A stretch of DNA of 64,000 nt from Crossaster papposus (Eukaryota > Echinodermata > Asteroidea > Velatida > Solasteridae), in assembly GCA_037893245.1 (NCBI GenBank), contig JBAIAA010000401.1, positions 682,001 to 746,000 of the forward strand, written 5' to 3'. The stretch's first letter is position 1; each line of letters opens with the position of its first letter. The position numbers were made by a program, and so were the translations under genes. Of the stretch, positions 1-12,007 are shown in pieces. The notes beneath the pieces are model-generated. The model made no database searches, was not told where the DNA came from, and saw nothing but the letters and a program-made list of their open reading frames with translations.

Positions 1-884
1 CAATGAGATCTCCCGGCCTGCGCGCACCTTATGTGCTATATATTGCCATAGCTCTAGCGATAATTCTTTCCTCAAAAATGAAAGAAATCCAAACCATACC
101 TTCAAATCCACGAATCCAGAGCTGTGGAACCATACAATACAAAAGAGAAAACCTCACAAACCGTTATGCTCGTAACTAAAACCACGGGGCCCTTGATTCC
201 CTGTGCAAATCCTGTATAACCGGGAACAGATCTATCGGACACCCAGCTGCGGTCCCGCCAACATCGCGACTGATATAAAATCATTCGCCCATGACGAAGG
301 CGGCGATGCAAATACTCAACAACTTTTGCACGGAAACATGTGAGCGCCAACAGCAGCATACTTACTACTTGATACACAGCGCGCACAGAGCGGGTAAGAA
401 GTGAACTTCACCGTGGGCCCACAGCGCGCGTCGAGATTATCCGTTAATAAGCCCATTATAAGCTTATTTATCAGCTCGTACTCATCCGCCCTATCACGCG
501 AGCACGAGTTATTGTTTACGCGCCGCCCATTTCGTGCCAGTTATTCAGCTACGTGACCACCGACCGCGTTACATAGCCGGTGATCGCCTTCCCACTCTCT
601 TGCGTTGCGGCCTTCTCTCTCTCGCAGAGAGTGCAGCGCTTTCCCCTCCAATGCGTGTGTCTCTCTCTCATTGGCTCATTGAGTCGGTGCTTTAGACTAC
701 CCGATTATGAGTCCATGCTGCTATGGGAGGAGGGGGCGAGGTGGGAGGGCAACGGTTTCGACCCGCCCACACCGAACTAGTGGCCCACACCTGCTGACCT
801 TTCGCTCGGTCTGCACTTGTTGGGGGGGTAAGAGGTAAAACTCGTTGGCATTCTCTTGTCCACTTCCTTTTTGACGCGAGTGCA
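1..884. other. Upstream GC-richer DNA, no gene recognised
   Basis: This stretch is richer in G+C than most of the window and has CpG-containing words. No coding frame with a convincing protein, no splice structure and no recognised repeat was seen. It could hold regulatory sequence or an untranslated exon, but nothing I can point to. Confidence 0.3.
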
Positions 885-886
885 TT

Positions 887-985
887 GCTGAGACAGCATT
901 TTACTTTAGCTGGAATGCTCGCACAGCATTTTACTTTAACTGGAAACCCGTTGGCCCTTTTATTATGCTCTCAGAGCATTTTACC
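887..985. repeat. Three spaced copies of a CAGCATTTTACTTT-like word
   Basis: Near-identical words (agcattttactttagctgg, agcattttactttaactgg, agcattttacctttgac) recur about 25-60 bases apart. Their origin is unknown. Confidence 0.5.
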
Positions 986-1454
986 TTTGACTTGTAGAAA
1001 GAGTTGGACACGGAAAGATTGTCCTTGCAGGTGTGCTTTACAGAAATGTACAATTGCAATGAATGTGGCAAAAGGAAAAGAAAGTACAGCAATACAATGA
1101 TAAATCAGGTCTTGAATTTGTAAAACCACACTGTTGCCGTATTGTTGGAAATTTCTATAAAAGGTTTGACAAATAACTCGAAGTAGAATTACTTCCATTA
1201 AGCAGCTAATTTAACTGTAATTTGTCATCAGAATTACAGAAAGGGTTAAACAAGTATTAGAAAAGTTAGTATTATTATTTACCGTTTATTTTGAAAAAAT
1301 ATTTAAATAAAATGACATAAACCTTTTGGAAAATGCATCACCTTTTGCAGCATGTATTATATATTTTTCGGCTTTTGGTGAATGCATGGATGAATCCGCG
1401 ACCATAAATCCGGCCGAATACGCGGCTACCTTGAGCCAGGTAAAAGCGCGCGAA

Positions 1455-1642
1455 AGTTGAGCCACGACGTTAATTGAAAGTTGAAGTACGACGTTTTGAA
1501 AGTTGAACCACGACGTTTTGAAGGTTGAACCATGGTTGAACCACGACGTTGCCTGTCCGTTTTAGAACACATTCAAAACTTTCAAAACGTCGTACTTCAA
1601 CTTTCAACTCAACTTCGTGGTTCAACTTTCAAAACGTCGTGT
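1455..1642. repeat. Tandem and inverted AAGTTGAACCACGACGTTTTG repeat
   Basis: Several direct copies of a GTTGAACCACGACGTTTTGAA word are followed, after about 40 bases, by reverse-complement copies ending at 1642. The arms could pair into a long imperfect hairpin. Confidence 0.75.
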
Positions 1643-1654
1643 GACATCGCGGCA

Positions 1655-1985
1655 GAAATGTGCACATAAATCTGCATATAAATCTGCTGTACGTGAGTGC
1701 GACATAGCTGCGCAGAATGTGCAATGAAAATGTACATGTAGTGCCCATCCGTGCGACATCGCACAAATTTGCGAACTAAGAAATCTGCGCAGAACTTGAA
1801 ATCGAAGATAAAAATATGCGACTTTTCAAAAATCTGCCCAGAAAATATTCACCATCACATAAATCTGTGCAGAAATCTACAATAAAATCTTCCACATCTC
1901 AGATATATGCTTAGATATATACGATAACATGTTTGTCATCGTTCAAATTCGCGCAGAATGCGCGATATTGCAGAATCTGCGATGT
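1655..1985. repeat. Degenerate AAATCTGCGCAGAA-type repeat patch
   Basis: The words aatctgc, gcagaa and tgcgaca recur irregularly through this stretch. It looks like decayed tandem DNA; no gene is seen. Confidence 0.45.
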
Positions 1986-2019
1986 GTAATGTCCTTTCAG
2001 GGCCACCCTAGTGCCGGAT

Positions 2020-2345
2020 TGAGAAAGCATCCGTTTTGCGAATATGTTCGGTTTGCAAAAAGTATCCGAGTTTACAATAAGCATTCAAACTAGAAAAGCA
2101 TCCGAGTTTATAAAAAGCATCCGAACTAGAAAAGCATTCGAAGTAAAAAAGCTTTCGAGATTACAAAAAGCATCCGAACTAGAAAAGCATCCGAATTAAA
2201 AAAGCATCCGAATTAAAAAAGCATCCGAGTTTACAAAAAGCATCCGAATTACGAATTCATCCGAATTAAAAAAGCATCGGAGTTTGCAAAAAGCATCCGA
2301 ATTAGGAATACATCCGAATTAGGAAAGCATCCGAGTTGTAAAAAC
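2020..2345. repeat. Minisatellite, about 16-20 bp unit (AAAGCATCCGAATTA)
   Basis: About fifteen copies of a unit resembling aaaaagcatccgaattag or its gagtttac variant lie head to tail, with point changes. Confidence 0.85.
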
Positions 2346-2604
2346 ACGTCAGATCTTTTTGACACTGATTCTGCTTCATATCGGACATCCGGGAACGTCG
2401 TTTATCTTCCCACTGTTCATGCACATTATAGCACAAAGGGTATAGGGAAACATTCTCTTGGGTCCTCAATTCAAGAAACCTATTGATTTGGGACCCATAG
2501 CTAAAAGGTCAAGGTCATTATGGTTAATAATAAAAATAGTTGGGACACCATAACTTAACTGAGGACTGACATAACTTCATGGTATAATCATTGTCATGGA
2601 GGTA

Positions 2605-4026
2605 CATGGGCGGATACAGGGGGGGGGTCCAAGGGGTCCGGACCCCCTTTTTTCTTGAGTGAAAAAAAAAAAAAAAAAAAAAAACGAAAAAAATAAATAA
2701 TGTATTTCACCTAACAAGCAACGTACATACATGTACACGCACGTTTGTTTATGGTGTAAATCGAGGAGTTTCCTTTGTTCCTCTCGAAAATTTCCTTTGT
2801 TTGTACTCTAACGTTTTTCGACGGCTCCCATTGGTTTTGTACACGAATCTCAATCGAGGTCGTCCTCGATTCTAACCCTAACCCCAATTCACCTTCGTGT
2901 CGCCAGGTATGTGTCCTCCATTTACACCATAAACAGACGCACCCATACATACGTGTATTATTCTCAAACCACACACACAAAATAACAACCATATAGACTA
3001 TGATTTGACTTTTTTGGCTTAGTTTTTCTAGCCGCTAGTTTGTTTATTCCTTCTTATTGCATTTCAGGCAATTACATATTTTAATTTTTTTAACGCTTTC
3101 ATAAGCTTGAACGGGGCAGGCTTGCCCCAAATGCTATGCTTGGCTCACCACTGGGCCCATGACTTGGCAGACTTGCCAATAAAAACACTGGAATTTCACC
3201 GTTTGAAGTGACGGTTGAGTAGCCCCAGCAGAACGAGTGCAATAGGCGCTAACCACAGTGTTTATATATTTGTCACGTGACCTAAATTTAAGCTAAATTT
3301 ATGTAAATTACTAAACACTAAATTGGAACAAACACGCCGCTTTTTCCACCGTTTGTAGAGACGGTCGGAATAAACCCCGCTAGCACAATCGGGCGTTTGG
3401 CGTGTAGTTTTTTAAAGATTAAACACAACTTGTAACATTTTATTTTAACATACAACTTTAAATTAAACTTACTTAATAACTATTAGGGCTTGTAATTTGT
3501 TTATTATTTTAAATGGAGTCATTGCCGGTCGCTCCCAGCCAAATCCTGCCTATGTTAAGTATGCCTAAGGTTTATGACCAATTAACCGTTACCTCATTTT
3601 ACACGTAGTGTGAGTCAGTGTGCGCTGTTTTTAAATCCAAACTTCCAATACCGGTATCCATAATATACTCCTCTGGTCAAAATTTATTTCAAGTTATCAT
3701 TCCAGCTAAAAATGGTAAATATTAGATTTTAATCAGGCTTCATATTGCCACAACATTAACAAAAAATAGGTAGAAATTGGCCTCAGATTGCGCCAGAGAG
3801 CACCTAATAAACCAAAAAATTTCAGGGCCCTTAAGCGGGCCCTGAACCCCGGCCGCAGAGACTTCGCGCTACGCGCTCGTGATGTGCGCTTCGCGTACAT
3901 GCTTCCCAGTTACATGTACTCAAATTGTTACACACCCACAATTTTTGTTTACACACCCAATTCACAAAATCCTGCCTAAGACCTTGGGTGGACCCCCCCT
4001 TTAAAAAAATCCTGGATCCGCCCATG
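2605..4026. mobile_element. Non-autonomous DNA transposon, 1.4 kb, 5-bp target duplication
   Basis: The ends read CATGGGCGGATACAGG and, inverted at the right, CATGGGCGGATCCAGG, with GGGGGTCC just inside. Both sides carry AGGTA (2600-2604 and 4027-4031), a target-site duplication. The inside includes a poly-A tract (about 2661-2683), an inner inverted repeat near 2730-2770 and 2918-2960 (TTTATGGTGTAAAT), and no transposase frame. Confidence 0.75.
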
Positions 4027-4135
4027 AGGTAGGAAAAATCTGAGTTGAATTTTAGGCCAAAGGAAAAAGAAAATTGTTTTTGTCCGGTTTTTGTTTAGAC
4101 TTCATCGCATAAGAGAATTTATAAACTCCACTCCT

Positions 4136-4784
4136 GCATACTGCTAGACCCAATAATTGGGGCGTTTTCACTCCTTTTTCGAATTTTGGAGTTTGTCTGT
4201 CGTTCTAACGCCCCAACCGTTGTAAAGCCTATTGGCTTGCCAATAAAAAAAAGAAGTTGTGACCACAAAAGTTGCCCAAAGCAGGCCAAATACTTGACAA
4301 AATCTTTTGGAAAGCGCACACTGGCTTTACCGGCTTCTATACATGCAGCGACGCAGGCCTTCACCCTTGCACCATAAAACAGTCGTTGGTGGTCGCTCGA
4401 AAAGCCATTGTCGTGTCCCCCGTCTTCGCATAGTGTGCTCTTTACTTGAGTCGGGTGCTGTCGGCACGTCTATGTAGTTTATTGACCGAACGTTATGGGC
4501 ATCATTGTTTTGAAAAGCTGGTCGAAATTGCTCGGATTTGCAACCCCAAATAATCGTGAGTACCAATAAAGCCATAACAGTTCTTCTTTAACATGTATAG
4601 AAGCCAGTGTGCGCTTTCCAAAATATTTTGTCAAGTATTTGGCCTGTTTTGGGCAACTTTTGTGGTCACAACTTTTTTTTTTATTGGCAAGGCTTTACAA
4701 CGGTTGGGGCGTTAGAACGACAGACAAAATCCAAAATTCGAAAAAGGAGTGAAAACGCCCCAATTATTGGGTCTAGCATACTGC
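4136..4784. mobile_element. Foldback element with arms of about 200 bp
   Basis: 4136-4345 and 4591-4784 are long inverted copies of each other, with about 245 bases between them. The arms include GACCCAATAATTGGGGCG and AAGTTGCCCAAA. The left arm has a 10-base insertion near 4327. The element ends about 300 bases before exon 1. No open frame matches a transposase. Confidence 0.85.
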
Positions 4785-5126
4785 ATACATGTATGATCTG
4801 AAATATTGGAAAAGAGAACAATTACAATCGAGAAAAAAAAGGTGCCAATGTGAAAATAACTCTATTTGTTATTTTGTTTGTTTTTAATAAAGTACAACAA
4901 TATTGTAAACAATTATGCGGTAGCCCAAAAAGGATGCACGTGAGCACGAGAAACTAATTCATTTTTTTTATTTTGGCCTTTTTAATCGCCAATTTCTGTT
5001 TTTTTGACATCGTGAACTTTGCAGTTAAACAGTAAAGCATTTTTCACCATATAAACTACATGTAATCCTTCTCTACAGACCAGGCAACGTAAAGGTGTAA
5101 CTTGGCCTAGAGGGATTCCACCGGTG

Positions 5127-5187
5127 ATGGGTCGTCTTACAAAAATGTCTCCTGCACCTAAGAACATAAAGAAACGGAAAAGTAATC
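5127..5187 (+). CDS. Exon 1 (first coding exon, candidate start)
   Basis: Encodes residues 1-20, beginning MGRLTKMSPAPKNIKKRKSN. The exon probably begins at 5079, after a good acceptor (CCTTCTCTACAG), so 5079-5126 would be 5' untranslated or, since this stretch is also open in frame, coding from an upstream exon. ATG at 5127 was chosen because it is the first in frame and has G at -3 and +4; ATG at 5145 is an alternative. The donor is C|GTAAGT and leaves phase 1, exactly what exon 2 needs (C+GA gives Arg). The basic KKRK stretch fits a nuclear localisation signal. Confidence 0.6.
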
Positions 5188-5289
5188 GTAAGTTAAAACA
5201 TGGAGGTAGTTTCTCCATGGTTAAAACATGGACAAATTGACAATCATTGTATTGTTGACATAAATCTGTTTTTTGGTCATTCTGTGTCA

Positions 5290-5800
5290 AATCACCCAAA
5301 CAAGTTTAAAACTAACCATCCCACCCTCTTCAAATAATAGTGTAGCGGTTTTCCCTCGGTTGGTAAACCCCCGACTCCACCGGTATTATCTGACCCTAAA
5401 AGCCGCACAGCTATGGCCAGGGACCGGATCCGTTTGGGTGGAAATATACCGCCCGTTACAAAGAGGACAAGGAACACGTGATTAACGGCACACCAGAGAA
5501 GCAATTCTATAGTTCGACTAGGATATTACAGCTAGCTACTTTATTGTCTCCACTTCCACTTACTTCCCCCACCAGGTACATGTAATGACCCCACTATAGC
5601 GCGGTAGTCCCATTAATGTGGACTACCACATCTATACGTAGTGCTACTTACTATGTACATAATCCCAGCACTTGTGCTCCCGCGTCCTAGATCCCGCGTA
5701 CACAATCGGCTTCCCAAGTACATAGACTTATATGATACAACTTGATCACAAACTAAATCTGCACTCTATCAGAACCACTTCCATCGACGAATATCGAACA
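5290..5800 (-). mobile_element. Possible LTR retrotransposon fragment (minus strand)
   Basis: On the minus strand a putative LTR runs from 5800 (starting TGTTCGATATTCG) to about 5496, with an AATAAA signal about 50 bases before its end. Next comes TGGTGTGCCGTTAATCACG, which looks like a tRNA primer-binding site, and then about 190 bases of open frame. No reverse transcriptase is present. The LTR end lacks the usual CA, so this is tentative. Confidence 0.35.
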
Positions 5801-6046
5801 ACTGCCCCTTTTCCCCCTTGTGCTCTGTATTTTATATGCAAGGACTCCTGTTAGTCTTCTATTATGTTTCAATAACTAACTTAAACCAGGCTACTATGTA
5901 TTTTCATGAAACCTTTTATTTACAAACCCTTTCTAAACAGAATTTAGTCCCTTTTGGTGAGCTGCCTAGTGTCTGCTGTCATGCATCCAAAAGTGTTCTA
6001 AAACAACTCTGTCTTCCCCTTTTCAAGTTGCTAAGTTAGTCTTTAA

Positions 6047-6280
6047 CCAGTTCGCGCCGGGATTATTTTAACATCGCCGAGCCGACGGGCGGGATTATTT
6101 TTAACGAAACTCGATCCGAAGCGTGTTCAGGCCTATAGTGCTGGGTAGCACACCCACGCATTTCCGGCCTTGCGCGCTGCTGACATACATTTCCGAACTT
6201 GAACTTGGCGTATATATTCGTCATCCGTTTTGAATTTGGGGAAATTTTTGCGTTTATATTCGTCATCCGGCGCGAACTGG
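6047..6280 (+). mobile_element. TTAA-flanked MITE (CCAGTTCGCGCC family), copy 1
   Basis: The ends are CCAGTTCGCGCCGG and its reverse complement, with TTAA on both sides (6043-6046, 6281-6284). The length is 234 bp. A TTAA duplication is the signature of piggyBac-type insertion. It lies in intron 1. Confidence 0.85.
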
Positions 6281-6284
6281 TTAA

Positions 6285-7235
6285 GAATAATGCCAGATTT
6301 CATACAACCTCATTTATACAACTCACAACACCCTGTCAGACCACTGACAGCTAATCTTAACTTATGCTATATGATTCCGTTGCGCTCGGCTCCCCTGTGT
6401 TTCTAAACTTCCATTACCAACCCACAAGGCTCCATTGTACTCGGCCATAAGGAGTTTCCCAAACATCTGATAGCCATCAGACCCTACCTATTTACTTGCC
6501 CAGTCACCGTGACCCTATTGGTTCAAGAGTTCATGCACCAGACCCTTTTTCCGTTACAATAGTTTAGATTTATTTTATAGGGTTTTTTTGTGCAAATTTT
6601 TCTTTTTAAAGTTTCAGCGGCATCCAACAAGCCGATTTTGTGCTACCGTCTGATAGTTTTTGGCGATTTTGACCAAAATACCTGGCATTGCCGCCAATAT
6701 TCAAGCACCATAATAATACTCCCTTACCTGTTGGCCAAATCTACTGATTATGTTATCTTCGGATAATAGGTAACATACAAATATAAGTTAACATTATGTT
6801 TATGTCGGAGCAATTTCACCTACAATGACCTTTGATTTGAACTTGAATTTGGCCTTGTGGATTACGCGACTTTAAGCCAACTCTAGGTTGAAATTTTACA
6901 ATATGTATCAACAAATTGAAAGTATTTTGTTTACTTCCTACTGGTAGCTCATGTCAAAGTTGGCAAAATGTGATAATCCTATGTATAATTGTATGCAAAT
7001 AGATGTACATTACATTTATATACATTGATTTGCATCAATATAGAAATATTTGTTTGGTAGTGTATAATTTGTTTTTGCACATAAACATTTGCATGGATGC
7101 TGACCAAAAAAATAATCAGCTTCACGAGAGTAATCTGGGCAGGGTTTGTCTTTCCCAAACATACATGTATGTATGGTAGTTTCATTTCCGCAACTTTTTA
7201 ACTATTTTATCCCGATAAAACTGTCCCAACTTCAG
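6285..7235. other. Intron 1, right part
   Basis: Ordinary A+T-rich intron sequence. No gene, repeat structure or RNA was recognised. Confidence 0.5.
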
Positions 7236-7511
7236 GATCAAACCGTGATGATGGTGACAAAAGGGACAGATCTCGAAAGACCACCAAGCGTCCTTCAAGT
7301 GAAGAAATGACAAAATCACCTGTAAAGGTCAGCAGAGTCGTCAAACCTAGCCCCAAAGTCACCAGAGCAACGTCTAACAGGGGTGCCAAAACTAAACCAT
7401 GGCAGAACAAAGAATCAACTTCCAGAAAGATGAATGCTGTGACCCGATTGGAAGTCAATCAGCTGAAAGGTGGAGCTGTGAAACCTCAAACCAAGAACGC
7501 GACTAAGCAAG
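7236..7511 (+). CDS. Exon 2, basic N-terminal region
   Basis: Encodes residues 21-112. The acceptor is CCAACTTCAG|GA and the donor is CAAG|GTTTGT, ending in phase 1. The peptide is very rich in Lys, Arg, Ser and Thr, starting with SNRDDGDKRDRSRKTTKRPSS and including TKSPVKV. It looks disordered and histone-tail-like, with SP sites that could be phosphorylated. No folded domain is visible. Confidence 0.75.
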
Positions 7512-8183
7512 GTTTGTACAGTTGGCATTTAGCGCAATTCTTCAGCTGCGTACCTCTCAAGTTTGCAGCACTGTGCCAATTTAAAGCAACTTTGAGATTT
7601 AAAGGTTTGGATGGCGAAAAGGCATTAAGATAAGTAGTTTGCGGTAACACCACAATAATTTTCTTCAATGAGATGTGCGGTTCTGAAAATAACCGGAGGG
7701 AACTCAATGTTTCGGACAGTAGGCCTATGTTCTGCTTCGCCTCCGTAACTAGTTTGTCAACTTCCAATACTTAGGGGAGCTACTATTGACTACCCACCCT
7801 CAAACCATATATTTGTATACTGTTGGAACAATGAAAGCACATGTTGACCCTGTCGTGCCATGGTGCCATGCCAATTTGTTTGGCTAGCCCAAACAGACAG
7901 CTCCACGATTGCGCACGAGTAATCCATACGAATGCGTATTTGGCAGGCACGTGATGGTGAATTAACCAGTGAGAATTTGGCTCTTGATCATGAATGTGTA
8001 TGAGGTATAGTAATAATATTACCAAAATTGTCTGATGTGGATATTTATTAATTTCCGTCAGCAAACAGCAGTTTCCCGTTCACAGTATAGTTCCTTTTAG
8101 AAAAACAAAATATAATGTATAGTGAACTGTTTTCCCCCAAATGCTTATGCTATAATGAATAAACTATATGTATTGTATTTCAG
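7512..8183. other. Intron 2
   Basis: Spliced between exons 2 and 3. No repeat or gene was recognised in this 672-base intron; small open frames here look random. Confidence 0.6.
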
Positions 8184-8904
8184 CAAAGAGTAAACTCAAG
8201 ACTTCAGCAAAGACACAGGCTAAAAAGCTGGGAAGAGGAGGCAGGGAGGGGAGAGAGACCAGGGCTAACAAGGCAAATATTATAAAAGTGACAGACCATG
8301 TCAAGACTAAGAAGGTGCCAGTGGCAAAAGGAAGTAAACGCCAGTGGGCCACTATGACAAAGACTAAGAAAACGGCTGTCGCAAAGAGGATTAAACAGCA
8401 GAGGGAACAGAAGGCCACCACGTCAAAAACTAAGAAAACAACTGTCGCAAAGAAGATTAAACAGCCGAGGACATCCAACTCCAAAACTAGAAAAATGACA
8501 GTCGTACAAAGAAAGAAACAGAAGGCCATCACTCCCAAAACTAGGAAAACAACTTTCCCAAAGAAGATTAGTCATCAGCCGAGGACATCCGTGTCAAAAA
8601 CAAAGAAATTCACAGTGGTAAGAAAGCAACAGAAAGCCACCGTGCTCAAAACTAAGAAAACTACTGTGGCAAAGAAGAGGAATCATGATCATCAAGGCAA
8701 GGCAAACACACCCAAGACTAAAAAAACAACCTTCGCAACAAAAACTAATCAGAAGAGGAGTACGGTGGTTAAGACCAAGAACATCAAGACAGTCAGTGCA
8801 AATGGAACTAAAGCAAAAGGAAGCAAAATGGCCAAGAATCCTACCAAACTGACTCCAAACCCAAACATAAAAGAGGTAGCCAAGGATCCCATGTTTGAAG
8901 TCAG
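8184..8904 (+). CDS. Exon 3, KTKK-repeat basic tail
   Basis: Encodes residues 113-352, the largest exon seen. The acceptor TATTTCAG|CA completes an Ala codon from exon 2; the donor is TCAG|GTACGT in phase 2. The peptide is a chain of degenerate repeats around KTKKTTVAKKIK, each about 20-25 residues, with almost no acidic or hydrophobic residues. This resembles linker-histone-like or nucleic-acid-binding tails. It ends with a less biased stretch (KDPMFEVR) that leads into the next segment. Confidence 0.85.
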
Positions 8905-9002
8905 GTACGTCAGCCAAAACAAATGTAACTGTATTTAAATGTAATGAATACTTTTATGAAATAAATTTGTAAGTCAGAATATGGAAAGTCATACAAATCT
9001 GG

Positions 9003-9369
9003 GCCAAATCAGTTCGGTATTCCAACTGCGCACATGCACAAGAAGATTTAATTTTTCTCTTAAGATAAACGTAGATAAATGCACACAAGGCTAAGGGGGA
9101 TGTGGTTGGTAACCGAATCTGCACATTGTGTATATTTTCTTGTGCAATTAAAAAGACGATGGAAACTTGTTTAAACAAAAGTTTGTACATACAAAACACC
9201 TAAAAAAAAATTATTTAAAAAAATTGAACTTTCGAACAAGACGATATATTTAAATTTGGTGGTGCACGACGCTATTATTTTGCACGCATACGATGAAATG
9301 TATATCTCAAAGGAAAAATGGTTGAATCTTTATGTGCACATGCGCAGTTGGAATACTGAACTGGCTTAA
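9003..9369. mobile_element. Foldback MITE (AGTTCGGTATTCCAACTGCGC family), copy 1
   Basis: The left arm (from 9003, with agttcggtattccaactgcg) is matched in inverse at 9290-9369 (gcgcagttggaatactgaac). Arms are about 70 bp. A relative lies at 57456-57727 just before exon 21. Confidence 0.8.
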
Positions 9370-9439
9370 AGACCGTGTAACAGGGTCACATTGATTAAAA
9401 TCGCGATTTAAATCACGATTCTTTTCTTTCAATTTTTTT

Positions 9440-9610
9440 TCTTTTTCTTTTTTTTAGCTGTTTTGGCAATTCAGCCGAAACAGCTATTGTTTTCGTTAAA
9501 TATATATATATTTTTTTTTTTCCATCTGTTTCGGCAATTCTGACGAAACAGCTATTGTTTATAAATTTTTTTTTAGCTGTTTTGGCAATTTAGCCGAAAC
9601 AGCTATTGAA
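9440..9610. repeat. Three AGCTGTTTCGGC hairpins at the left edge of the satellite
   Basis: Each copy reads agctgttt-ggcaatt-agccgaaacagct, an inverted repeat that can form a short hairpin, separated by T-rich runs. Similar hairpins recur near 12870, 16825, 16895 and 17980, inside the array. Confidence 0.8.
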
Positions 9611-10552
9611 ATTCGGCACGATTGCGTCATTCAAGGTCACGTGACGTGACGTTAAAGGTGCAATTTGTTTCCCCATAGGGTTTGTACACGTTTTTCTTCA
9701 GACTATTGACTTTGACACTTTCATAAATTTGATCGACTTGAGACTTAGCACACACCTCGACCACCATCTCCAGGAGAAAATCGTCATGATGACGCCATCG
9801 GGGGTCATGGGACGTCACATTACAGGTTCAGTATTTAGGACCCTCTATCTCTAGATGTACATGTCCAATTGGGGTCAAACTTGGTATGCAAGTATTCCAG
9901 GATGTGTTACAGACGAAAATTAAGATGAAATCATGATGACATCATCGGGTATCATGTGACGTCACATTAAAGGTTCAATTTTCCCCATAGGATTTGTACA
10001 CATTTTTTTCAACTAATATACCTTTGGCACTTGTGTAAATTCAATCGACTTCAGACTTAGCACACACCTCGACCACCACCCTCTGGAAGATCAAGAGGAA
10101 AATTGTCATGATGACGTCATTGTGGGTCATGTGACTTAAAATTAAAGGTGGAGTTTTTAGGACCCTCTATCTCTGGAAGTACAGGTCCGATTTGGGTCAA
10201 ACTTGGTATTCAGGTATTCCAGGATGTGTTACTGACGAAAGGTAAGATGACGTAATTATGACATCATCTTGGGGCATGTGACGTCATATTAAAGGTGTAG
10301 TTTTTAAGACCCTCTATCTTTGAAAGTACAGGTCCAATTTGGGTCAAACTATACAAGTATTCCAGGATGTGTTATAGACGGAAATTAATGGGGTGTCATG
10401 TGACGTCACATTACAGGTGCAGTTTTTCCCATAGGGTTTGTACCAATTTTTTTCAACCAATATATCTTTGGCACTTTGGTAAATTCGATCTACTTTAGAC
10501 TTAGCACACACTTAGACTACCACCCAAATATTAAAAGTAATTTTAGACATGT

Positions 10553-10589
10553 GAAACAGCTCTGTTTTTGTCCACAAACACATTTCTAG
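10553..10589 (+). repeat. Helitron-like 3' terminus (hairpin + CTAG), copy 1
   Basis: gaaacagctctg is followed by tttttgtccacaaacaca and ends tttCTAG|T. A short hairpin a few bases before CTAG with a T after it is what canonical Helitron 3' ends look like. Confidence 0.5.
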
Positions 10590-11430
10590 TTGTTTTTTTC
10601 TCCTTCAGACTCCTCTCCATAGGGTTTGTACACATTTTTTTGTTCGGACAATACACTTTGGCACTTTGGTAAATCCGATCGACTTGAGACTTGGGCTACT
10701 CTTAGACCACCACCCACAGATGATCCTAGATGAAATTCGTTGCGATTACGTCATTCAAGGCCCCGTGACGTCACGTTAAAGGTGCAATTTTTCCCCATAC
10801 GTTTTGTACACGTTTTTCTTCAGACTAGTGACTTTGACACTTTGGTAAATCTGATTGACTTAAGACTTGGCATACACTTACAACACTACCCCCAGATGTT
10901 CCTGAAAGAAATTCGGCACGATTGCATCATTCAAGGTCACGTGACGTCACGTTAAAGGTTTAATTTTTTTCCCATAGGTTTTCTACACGTTTTTCTTTAG
11001 ACTATTGACTTTGACACTTTCGGAAATTTGATCGACTTGTGACTTAGCACACATCCTGACCACCATCTCAGGAGGGCCAAGGGAGAAATCCTCATAATGA
11101 CGTCATCGTGGGTCATGTGACGTCATATTAAGGGTGCAGTTTTAAGGACCCTCTATCTTTGGAAGTACAGGCCCGATTGGGGCCAAGCTTTCAGGCAAGT
11201 ATTCCAGGATGTGTTACAGACGAAAATTAAGATGACATCATGATGACATCATGATGACATCATCGGGTGTCATGTGATGTCACATTAAAGGTTCAATTTT
11301 CCCCATAGGGTTTGTACACGTTTTTTTAAAACTAATATAATTTTGGCACTTGTGTAAATCCATCGACTTCAGACTTGGCACACACATAGACCACCACACA
11401 CACATATAGAAAATACTGTTTGACACTCAA

Positions 11431-11465
11431 AACAGCTCTGTGTTTGTCCACAAACACATGTCTAG
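11431..11465 (+). repeat. Helitron-like 3' terminus, copy 2
   Basis: The hairpin tgtgtttgt-cc-acaaacaca is followed by tgtCTAG and a T-run. Confidence 0.5.
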
Positions 11466-11970
11466 TTTTTGTTTCTTTTCCTTTTTCAGACTTTTTCCCA
11501 TAGGATTTGTACACGTTTTTTCTGGCATAGCACTTTGACACTTTGGTAATCCGATCGACTTGAAATTTGGCATACATTTAGACAACCACCCAAGACGGTC
11601 CTAGAAGAAATTCGTCGCGATTACGTCATTTAAGGTCACGTGACGTCTCGTTAAAGTTGAAATTTTTCCCCCATAGGTTCTGTACATGTTTTTCTTTAGA
11701 CTATTGTCTTTGACACTTTCGTAAATTTGATCAACTTGAGACTTAGCACACATCTCGACCACCATCCCCAGGAGGGCCAAAAACAAAAATGGCCATAATG
11801 TCGTCATAGCGGGTCATGTGACGTCACATTAAAGGTGTAGTTTTTCCCATAGGATTTGTACACGTTTTTTTCAACTAATATATATTTGTCACTTTGGTAA
11901 ATCCGATTGACTTCAGATTTGGCACACACTTAGACCACCACCCACATATTCAAAGTCATTTTAGACATGC

Positions 11971-12007
11971 GAAACAGCTCTGTGTTTGTCCACAAACACA
12001 TGTCTAG
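11971..12007 (+). repeat. Helitron-like 3' terminus, copy 3
   Basis: Same hairpin and CTAG ending as copy 2, followed by a T-rich spacer. Confidence 0.5.

Noticed and set aside
1048-1107. ATG frame with MYNCNECGKRKRKYSN, resembling a zinc-finger start and followed by a GT
   Set aside because: Only about 20 codons; the donor would leave phase 0, which does not match exon 1 or exon 2, and no further zinc-finger residues follow.
2020-2345. Regularly spaced repeats, considered as a CRISPR array
   Set aside because: The units are contiguous with no unique spacers, and the genome is eukaryotic.
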